Origin: Halobacteriovoraceae bacterium
Lineage (GTDB): Bacteria > Bdellovibrionota > Bacteriovoracia > Bacteriovoracales > Bacteriovoracaceae
Direction of reading: 5' to 3'
Assembly (NCBI GenBank): GCA_018663815.1
Contig: JABJPQ010000178.1
Coordinates: 1 to 10,490 of the forward strand
Length of the DNA stretch: 10,490 nucleotides
Below are positions 1 through 5,082 of this stretch, one piece after another. A program made the position numbers and the translations under genes. The first letter of the stretch is position 1. Each line of letters opens with the position of its first letter. The notes under the pieces were generated by a model that worked only from the letters and a program-made list of their open reading frames with translations, had not been told where the DNA came from and ran no database searches.

Positions 1-536
1 AACAAATAATTGAAAAAGATGAAGTCGTTGAGCCTGTGAAATTAGTGGAGCCCGCGAAAGTAATTGAAGCAGTAGTACCAGTTGAGATTAAACAAAGTGT
101 TGAAAAAACATGGCCAGAATTCATCAGGTACTTATATGAAAAGAATAAAACAATTGCCGTAAATCTTGAACGTGGAAACTTGATAGGAGAAAATGAGCAG
201 CTTGAAAATCTAAGGGAATATAAGGTTGCTTTTACTCAAGAGTGTAAGTTTTTCTACGAGTTTTTAAAAGATGAAAAACGATTTAAAGAGTTACAAGTAT
301 TATTGGCAGAATTTATTTCTAGACCATTAAGTGAATTAAAAATACATTTTTCACTTATGGATGATGAAACAAAAGAAATAAATAATTTTAAGAGCGCAGT
401 CGAAGTTGAAGAAAGCGAAATACAAAAAGTTAAAGATGAAAAAACACAGGCGATTTTAAATAATAAATTTATAAAAGATGCAGAAAAAATATTTGATACG
501 AAAGTTGGAAGAGTTGTTTTAACCGAGAATGATTAA
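1..536 (+). CDS. dnaX: DNA polymerase III subunit gamma/tau (DnaX), C-terminal part, 5' end cut by window
   Basis: The reading frame is open from the window's first bases (codons start at base 3) to a TAA at 534-536, so this is the end of a longer gene; the GTG at 36 is an internal codon. The first 25 or so residues are a Val/Glu/Pro/Lys-rich linker with repeated VEP. After it comes a mixed helical domain starting at a WPEFIRYL segment and ending with a KFIKDAEKIFDTKVGRVV segment. That layout fits the C-terminal domain III/V region of tau, which in the family follows a flexible linker and contacts the polymerase alpha subunit. The AAA+ ATPase part lies upstream and is not visible. The main support is position: dnaX-ybaB-recR is one of the most conserved bacterial gene orders. 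The C-terminal domain itself is weakly conserved, so the name rests on context plus general resemblance. Confidence 0.8.
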   Translation, partial: QIIEKDEVVEPVKLVEPAKVIEAVVPVEIKQSVEKTWPEFIRYLYEKNKTIAVNLERGNLIGENEQLENLREYKVAFTQECKFFYEFLKDEKRFKELQVLLAEFISRPLSELKIHFSLMDDETKEINNFKSAVEVEESEIQKVKDEKTQAILNNKFIKDAEKIFDTKVGRVVLTEND

Positions 537-549
537 AGAGGATATTTAA

Positions 550-861
550 ATGGCAAACATTAATCAACTAATGAAACAAGCTGGGCAGATGCAAACAAAA
601 ATGAAAGCCTTGCAAAAAGAACTAGATGTTAAAGAGTTTGAAGTTAGCTCTGGTGGTGGAATGGTTACGGCCACTGTAAACGGTAAACAAGAATTGATTG
701 ATATTAAAATAAATAAAGAGTGCGTGGATCCTAATGATGTCGACATGCTAGAAGATCTTGTTAAAACGGCAGTTTCACAAGCTCTGAAAGAATCATCAGA
801 AACAGTATCAACTGCGATGAGTAAGGTTACTGGCGGGTTAAACATGCCTGGACTTTTTTAA
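550..861 (+). CDS. ybaB: YbaB/EbfC family nucleoid-associated protein
   Basis: This 103-residue protein has the YbaB/EbfC pattern: an N-terminal helix rich in Met, Gln and Lys (about 4-27, with NINQLMKQAGQMQTKMKALQ), then a glycine-containing strand region (SSGGGMVTATVNGKQELIDI, about 33-52), then a C-terminal helix (about 65-92) and a short GGLNMPGLF tail. Family members form small dimers that bind DNA and coat the nucleoid; the exact role next to RecR is not settled. The length matches the usual 100-115 residues. A good AAAGAGGA ribosome site at 535-542 sits 7 bases before the ATG. It lies 13 bases after dnaX, and its TAA overlaps the recR ATG by one base (TAATG), so it is probably translationally coupled to recR. 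Confidence 0.95.
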   Translation: MANINQLMKQAGQMQTKMKALQKELDVKEFEVSSGGGMVTATVNGKQELIDIKINKECVDPNDVDMLEDLVKTAVSQALKESSETVSTAMSKVTGGLNMPGLF

Positions 862-1454
862 TGATTGATTTACCAGAATCAATTAAAAATAGCGTGATCA
901 GCTTTTCAAAACTTCCAGGAGTTGGAGAAAAGACAGCACTTAGACAAGTGATGAATATGGTTAAGTGGTCAATTCAAGACCTAGATCAATTTTCACATTC
1001 AATTAATGAATTAAAGTCAATAAAGCGCTGTGCTGAGTGTGGTTTGTATTCTGAAAAAGAAATTTGTGAAATTTGCAAAAATGAGTATCGAAAAATTGGT
1101 TCAATTTTATGTGTTGTTGAAAATATTAATGATCTAATTGCCATTGAAAAGAGTAATGAATTTAAAGGACTTTATCATGTTTTGGGGGGAGTTTTAAACC
1201 CTCTCATGGGTGTTGGCCCTGAGCAATTAAAAATTGATAAGCTCATAGAGCGGGTGAATAAATACGATATTAATACTGTTGTGCTAGCTTTAAACCCTTC
1301 CGTAGAGGGCGATGCGACATGTTCTTACATAAAACAATTATTAAAAGATGTACACGTTGATAGAATTGGTTTTGGTGTGCCCATTGGTGGATCATTAGAA
1401 TTTTTGGACCCATTGACTATTTCAACTGCGCTAGAAAATAGAAAGAGATTATAA
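861..1454 (+). CDS. recR: Recombination mediator protein RecR
   Basis: RecR acts with RecO (and RecF) to load RecA on single-stranded gaps covered by SSB. All RecR parts are present in 197 residues, the normal length. There is an N-terminal helix-hairpin-helix with LPGVGEKTA (18-26). A four-cysteine zinc site follows (C57, C60, C69, C72, as CAEC and CEIC). The Toprim domain starts at about 82 (ILCVVENINDLIAIE) and includes the LNPSVEGDAT segment (144-153). The C-terminal segment has FGVPIGGSLEFLDPLTIS (171-188), where many relatives read ARGLPVGGDLEYAD. The start overlaps the ybaB stop by one base, with only a weak TGGA-like site (849-852) ahead. mglB begins three bases after its stop. Nothing suggests loss of function. 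Confidence 0.97.
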   Translation: MIDLPESIKNSVISFSKLPGVGEKTALRQVMNMVKWSIQDLDQFSHSINELKSIKRCAECGLYSEKEICEICKNEYRKIGSILCVVENINDLIAIEKSNEFKGLYHVLGGVLNPLMGVGPEQLKIDKLIERVNKYDINTVVLALNPSVEGDATCSYIKQLLKDVHVDRIGFGVPIGGSLEFLDPLTISTALENRKRL

Positions 1455-1457
1455 AAA

Positions 1458-1937
1458 ATGAATTTGAATAAAGTAATTAAGCAATTTTTTGATGAAAATG
1501 AATTCGATAAAATAGCAGATAGAATGTTAGTGCTACGCTCTGATGGAATAAGTATTTATTCGAATTGTGAAGACAAGTTTGAAGTTTCTACCATAGGTGC
1601 ACTTACGAGTGGGTTGTGGCAAGCTGCAGAATCTTTGTCGGCTATAGTGGGAAAAAATAACGACTTTTTTGAGTTTAGACTTGGTTTTGATACAAGTTCG
1701 GATGGGCTTTATATTTTGCCTGTTAAAATAATAAATGAAATGTATTTTGTTTGTATTATCTATGGTAAATCAGAAAACCCTGGAAAGTTAAAAAGAAATA
1801 TTCGCCAACTAAAAGATAGCTTGGAGGTATTTTTGAGTAAGTTTTCCTTGGATGTTGAAAAAAATAGAGAAGAATATTTATTTCAGAATATCTCTGATGT
1901 TGAGATGGATAAACTTTTTGCATATGGTGGGATTTAG
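1458..1937 (+). CDS. mglB: Roadblock/LC7 domain protein, MglB-like partner of MglA
   Basis: This 159-residue soluble protein matches the roadblock/LC7 fold as found in MglB. It has an N-terminal helix (about 3-15), then strand [13 protein letters not shown] (23-35) with the usual dG-x-x-I turn, a long Ala/Leu/Ser helix (about 43-63), two strands (FFEFRLGFD 70-78; LYILPVKI 84-91; MYFVCIIYG 95-103) and a closing amphipathic helix (about 106-129) after the ENPGKLK segment. An acidic tail of about 30 residues follows. In Myxococcus and Thermus, an MglB dimer stimulates GTP hydrolysis by MglA and confines it to one cell pole. Sequence identity to those proteins looks low by eye, so the name leans on the fold pattern and on the next gene, which starts 2 bases after its stop. 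An AAAGAGA-like site at 1443-1448 could serve as ribosome site. It could have lost GAP activity; that cannot be judged here. Confidence 0.8.
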   Translation: MNLNKVIKQFFDENEFDKIADRMLVLRSDGISIYSNCEDKFEVSTIGALTSGLWQAAESLSAIVGKNNDFFEFRLGFDTSSDGLYILPVKIINEMYFVCIIYGKSENPGKLKRNIRQLKDSLEVFLSKFSLDVEKNREEYLFQNISDVEMDKLFAYGGI

Positions 1938-1939
1938 AT

Positions 1940-2533
1940 ATGTCCTTTGTAAATTATCACACAAAAGAAATTAACTGTAAGATCGTTTATTATGGGCCTG
2001 GACTTGGTGGTAAAACAACCAATATCCAACATGTGTACCAGAAAACGGCATCTAAAAATAAAGGTCAAATGGTTACTCTAAATACTGAGAACGAAAGAAC
2101 TTTATTTTTTGATTTTCTACCTCTTGATCTTGGTACGATTAGAGGATTCAAAACAAGATTTCATTTATATACGGTTCCAGGTCAGGTTTTTTATGAGGCC
2201 AGTCGAAAATTAATTTTACGCGGTGTGGATGGAATCGTTTTTGTTGCCGATTCACAAGTAGATAAAATGGAAGCAAATATTGAAAGCTTGGAAGGACTTA
2301 AAGCGAACCTTTCAGAGCAAGGTCACGATTTGACTAAAGTTCCAATTGTGATGCAATGGAATAAAAGAGATTTGCCTAATATTGTCTCAGAAGAGGATAT
2401 GCAAAAAAAATTAAATGAACTAGACACCCCAAGCTTTTGTGCAAGTGCCATTAAAGGAGATGGGGTTTTTGAAACACTAAAAACGATTAGCAAGTTAGTA
2501 TTATTAAATATTAAAGGTGGCTTAACTGACTAA
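1940..2533 (+). CDS. mglA: MglA-type small Ras-like GTPase, polarity regulator
   Basis: This is clearly MglA; the start [20 protein letters not shown] and the length (197 residues) match the Myxococcus protein closely. The P-loop is G19-PGLGGKTT-27, where Myxococcus MglA has Cys in place of the middle Gly at 23. R53 in the [13 protein letters not shown] segment and Q82 in TVPGQ (78-82) correspond to the residues placed in the active site on MglB binding, and T78 carries the MglA signature Thr where other Ras proteins have Asp. The guanine-specificity motif is NKRD (141-144). MglA-GTP marks the leading pole and drives gliding and pilus polarity in myxobacteria; in Bdellovibrio an MglA is reported to be needed for prey invasion. 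It follows mglB by 2 bases, an ordered GAP/GTPase pair. A GGTGGG at 1927-1932 may help initiation. Confidence 0.96.
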   Translation: MSFVNYHTKEINCKIVYYGPGLGGKTTNIQHVYQKTASKNKGQMVTLNTENERTLFFDFLPLDLGTIRGFKTRFHLYTVPGQVFYEASRKLILRGVDGIVFVADSQVDKMEANIESLEGLKANLSEQGHDLTKVPIVMQWNKRDLPNIVSEEDMQKKLNELDTPSFCASAIKGDGVFETLKTISKLVLLNIKGGLTD

Positions 2534-2540
2534 GGAGAGA
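2532..2540 (+). promoter_or_regulatory. Strong Shine-Dalgarno site for dksA
   Basis: AAGGAGAGA overlaps the end of the mglA stop codon, and its GGAG core lies 8 bases before the dksA ATG at 2546. It is the best ribosome site in the window, which suggests that dksA is translated on its own strength rather than only by coupling to mglA. Confidence 0.75.
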
Positions 2541-2545
2541 GTTTA

Positions 2546-2962
2546 ATGAGTTTATCTAAGAAAAATCTTAAAATTTTAACTACTAAGATTCAAACAGAGA
2601 GAGAAAGAATTCTTCAAGGACTTGGAGAAATTAAAGCTGAGAGCTATTTTCTTAGCGATGGGGATAGATTGGACGAAGTTGATCAAGCAACTTCTGAATA
2701 CGAAAGATCTCAAATGCTAAGGTTTAGAAATAGAAACCACTTCTATAAGAAAAAGCTAGATAAAACTTTGGCTAAAATTTCTGAGGGTGATTATGGAACA
2801 TGTGAAGAGTGTGATTCAGATATAAAATTTGAAAGACTTTTTGCAAGGCCAACAGCTGAGCTTTGTATTTCGTGTAAAGACGAAGCAGAAAGAGAAGAAA
2901 AAAGTAGCTTTATTGGTAGCCAATCAAAGTCTATGTCTAAAAGAGTTAGTCTTGTTGGCTAG
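2546..2962 (+). CDS. dksA: DksA/TraR family RNA polymerase-binding transcription factor
   Basis: This 138-residue protein has DksA architecture. An N-terminal coiled coil (about 3-30 and 52-80) surrounds a tip loop with DEVDQATSEYE (43-53). A C4 zinc finger follows (C86, C89, C107, C110, as CEEC and CISC) with the family's RLFARPTAELC segment, and a Lys/Ser tail. The tip keeps the D-x-A motif (D46, A48) that matches E. coli DksA D74 and A76. Those residues reach the polymerase active site through the secondary channel and are needed for (p)ppGpp-linked control. So this looks like an active DksA rather than a tip-less paralogue. It is a little shorter than E. coli DksA (151). It sits 12 bases after mglA and 17 before mtnP. 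A general zinc-finger TraR-like protein is the alternative; the tip motif argues against it. Confidence 0.9.
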   Translation: MSLSKKNLKILTTKIQTERERILQGLGEIKAESYFLSDGDRLDEVDQATSEYERSQMLRFRNRNHFYKKKLDKTLAKISEGDYGTCEECDSDIKFERLFARPTAELCISCKDEAEREEKSSFIGSQSKSMSKRVSLVG

Positions 2963-2979
2963 TATAAATAGGACGAAAT

Positions 2980-3822
2980 ATGAGTAGAATTGGTATTATC
3001 GGTGGAAGTGGAGTTTATGATTTCGATGCAATCAATTTAATAAACACCCATAAGCTTACAACACCATTCGGTCATCCTAGTTGTTCAATTTTAGAATTTG
3101 AATTAAATGGAGATCAATTCTACTTTTTACCACGACATGGCAAGGGTCATTGTATTAGCCCTTCTGAAATAAACTATCGAGCAAATATTTATGCACTTAA
3201 ATTATTGGGTGTTAATACAATTGTCTCGATTTCAGCAGTTGGATCGTTAAAAGAAGAGCACGCTCCGGCTGATTTTGTTTTACCTTCTCAGTTTATAGAT
3301 TGGACTAAGGGCTTTAGAGAGAGGACGTTCTTTACAAAGGGAGTCGTTGGGCATGTTTCAACGGCGCATCCTGTTGAGGCATCGTTACAACAAAGAATAT
3401 TAGAAGTTTTAGAATCTACCGAAATAAAGTGTACTCTTGGGGGTGCTTATGTTTGCATTGAGGGCCCACAGTTTTCATCCAAAGCAGAGTCTGAGATTTA
3501 TCGAGGTTTTGGCGCAGATGTTATCGGTATGACAAATGTACCTGAGGCTTATTTAGCCAAAGAAGCTGGTATGGCCTACGCAACCGTCGCAATGGTTACT
3601 GATTACGATTGTTGGAAAGAAGATCATTGTTCTGTGGAAGAAATAATGAAAATAATGGGGGCGAATTATAAATCAGCCCAGACTTTAATTGAAAAAATTA
3701 TACCGAGTCTAACTCGAGAACCAATTGAGTTCGAGCCAGAAAATAAATACGCGATTTTAACCAATCCAGATTTATTAACAGCAGAACATAAAGAAATCAT
3801 CAACACGTTAATTAATGAGTAA
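2980..3822 (+). CDS. mtnP: S-methyl-5'-thioadenosine phosphorylase
   Basis: This enzyme splits methylthioadenosine, the by-product of spermidine synthesis and other SAM-using reactions, with phosphate to give adenine and 5-methylthioribose-1-phosphate. Motifs follow human MTAP in order: GIIGGSGVYD (5-14, phosphate loop), PFGHPS (29-34), RHGKGH (52-57), ISAVGSL (84-90), the FSSKAES segment after IEGPQ (160-171), and GMTNVPEAYLAKEAG (183-197). TDYDCWKED (207-215) keeps D208 and D210, which in MTAP-type enzymes recognise the 6-amino group; guanosine/inosine phosphorylases carry Asn there. That supports adenine-nucleoside rather than 6-oxopurine specificity. Length 280 is typical. An AGGA site at 2970-2973 precedes the ATG. 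Its last 8 bases overlap rsmH, so it is probably co-translated with the dcw genes. No other methionine-salvage gene is visible here. Confidence 0.93.
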   Translation: MSRIGIIGGSGVYDFDAINLINTHKLTTPFGHPSCSILEFELNGDQFYFLPRHGKGHCISPSEINYRANIYALKLLGVNTIVSISAVGSLKEEHAPADFVLPSQFIDWTKGFRERTFFTKGVVGHVSTAHPVEASLQQRILEVLESTEIKCTLGGAYVCIEGPQFSSKAESEIYRGFGADVIGMTNVPEAYLAKEAGMAYATVAMVTDYDCWKEDHCSVEEIMKIMGANYKSAQTLIEKIIPSLTREPIEFEPENKYAILTNPDLLTAEHKEIINTLINE

Positions 3823-4807
3823 CGAGTATTCTAAACACTATTCAGTATTTTACCAAGAATGCCTAGAGAACTTCAAAGAGCTAAGCGAGAAGAAAGAAAA
3901 TGTTTTGTTTGCTGACATGACCTTTGGTGGTGGTGGGCACTCGCTTGGAGTTGCCACAGAAATTTCGAATGCTCAGGTATATAGTGTTGATCAGGATCAA
4001 GATGCTATTGATAATGGCAATGCTTTAATCAAAGAAAGAAAGTTGGTGGATCGAGTTTTTCTAAATAAAATGAATTTTGAGCAATTTCCGGGCTGGATTG
4101 TTGAAAATCATCCAGATGTAAAATTCGATGGAATTTTATTGGATTTAGGAGTTTCCTCTCATCATTTTGATAAATTTGAACGAGGCTTTTCATTTAGGGA
4201 AGATGCTTTTTTGGACATGAGAATGGATACTGAGAACTCAGATATTTATACTGCGGCTGAAGTTGTTAATGAAGCAAGCGAAGAGGATCTGGCTAATATT
4301 ATTTTTAAATATGGAGAAGAAAGGTATTCACGTAGAATTGCAAAAAATATTGTTAAAGCAAGAGAGCTTACTAAAATTGAACGAACAAAACAGTTAGAAG
4401 AAATCGTTTTTACAACGTACCCTAAACATCTTAGGCATAAAAAAATTCACCCTGCCACAAAAACTTTTCAAGCGCTGCGAATTTTCGTTAATAGAGAACT
4501 AGAGGTACTTGAGAATACTTTATCGAATTTGTACGATATCTTGAGCCCTGGTGGGCGATTATTGGTAATTTCATTTCATTCACTGGAAGATCGTATTGCT
4601 AAACATAAATTCAAAGAAATTTTTCAATCTAATGAAAAATTTGCTAAAATAATCACTAAGAAGCCAATTTATCCATCGGATAGGGAAATTGGGGAAAATC
4701 CTAGATCAAGAAGCGCTAAGCTCAGGATCTTGGAAAAATTGGATCAAGAAGTTCAGGGAGAAGTTCGTGGTACGAAGAACAAGAAAAAAGCAAAATTTAT
4801 TTCTTAA
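3815..4807 (+). CDS. rsmH: 16S rRNA (cytosine-1402-N4)-methyltransferase RsmH (MraW)
   Basis: RsmH puts the N4-methyl on C1402 of 16S rRNA at the ribosomal P site, using SAM. The SAM-binding start is ADMTFGGGGHSLG (33-45), then VDQDQDAI (58-65), then the DLGVSSHHFD loop (110-119) with RGFSFREDAFLDMRMD (123-138). Later family motifs are YGEERYSRRIA (166-176), HPATKTFQALRIFVNREL (212-229), LSPGGRLLVISFHSLEDRI (243-261) and NPRSRSAKLR (295-304). The loop reads SSHHFD where most proteobacterial proteins have SSPQLD. Length 330 is slightly above the usual 310-315 because of a Lys-rich tail after 308. The ATG lies inside the end of mtnP (8-base overlap) with no Shine-Dalgarno site seen, so translation is probably coupled. 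It is normally the second dcw gene after mraZ; mraZ is not here. Confidence 0.97.
   Translation: MSNEYSKHYSVFYQECLENFKELSEKKENVLFADMTFGGGGHSLGVATEISNAQVYSVDQDQDAIDNGNALIKERKLVDRVFLNKMNFEQFPGWIVENHPDVKFDGILLDLGVSSHHFDKFERGFSFREDAFLDMRMDTENSDIYTAAEVVNEASEEDLANIIFKYGEERYSRRIAKNIVKARELTKIERTKQLEEIVFTTYPKHLRHKKIHPATKTFQALRIFVNRELEVLENTLSNLYDILSPGGRLLVISFHSLEDRIAKHKFKEIFQSNEKFAKIITKKPIYPSDREIGENPRSRSAKLRILEKLDQEVQGEVRGTKNKKKAKFIS
4755..4760 (+). promoter_or_regulatory. Shine-Dalgarno site fixing the ftsL start
   Basis: AGGGAG lies 6 bases before the GTG at 4767, inside the 3' end of rsmH. It is the only good ribosome site ahead of ftsL in its frame and supports GTG 4767 over the far-upstream TTG at 4689. 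The ATG at 4810 is in a different frame. Confidence 0.7.
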
Positions 4808-5081
4808 ATATGTCTCTGATAAAGTATTTACCTCACAAACATTACCTTTAATTTTTGTTGTCTCAATCTTGGGGATAATGTTTGTTCTTATTAGGATGAA
4901 AGGAATAGAGCAAGACTATAAATACCATGAAGTTGCTAAAAGAATTAAAATCCAAAAAGTTCAAAATAAAGAATTTAAAGCAAAACGCGCCAAAGAATTA
5001 TCGGTTAAACAGCTAAAAGCGTATGCAAAAAAGTTTAATCTACAAGAACCGGATGAAAAGAGAATAATTATAATACCTTGA
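4767..5081 (+). CDS. ftsL: Cell division protein FtsL
   Basis: Started at GTG 4767, this is a 104-residue bitopic protein. It has a basic cytoplasmic tail (about 1-27, starting VRRTRKK after the initiator), one hydrophobic membrane segment (about 27-43, PLIFVVSILGIMFVLIR), then a charged helical coiled coil in the periplasm (about 45-80). The end LKAYAKKFNLQEPDEKRIIII is the usual FtsL finish, a short helix then a strand. FtsL forms a complex with FtsB and FtsQ and activates septal wall synthesis by FtsW/FtsI. Primary sequence conservation in FtsL is low; the call rests on topology, size and place between rsmH and ftsI. The gene overlaps rsmH by 41 bases in another frame. A longer form from TTG 4689 would overlap by 119 bases and has no good ribosome site. 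ftsI begins one base after its TGA. Confidence 0.88.
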   Translation: MVRRTRKKQNLFLKYVSDKVFTSQTLPLIFVVSILGIMFVLIRMKGIEQDYKYHEVAKRIKIQKVQNKEFKAKRAKELSVKQLKAYAKKFNLQEPDEKRIIIIP

Positions 5082-5082
5082 T

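Noticed and set aside
36..38. GTG as the start of a separate 166-residue gene
   Set aside because: The frame is open upstream to the window edge, the residues before it continue the same Val/Glu/Pro linker, and the dnaX-ybaB-recR order explains it as the end of dnaX.
564..845. Minus-strand open frame of 93 codons
   Set aside because: It lies wholly inside ybaB, in antisense, with no family resemblance.
4689..4766. Longer ftsL beginning at TTG 4689
   Set aside because: It would overlap rsmH by 119 bases, lacks a good ribosome site and adds residues not typical of FtsL, while GTG 4767 has AGGGAG 6 bases upstream.
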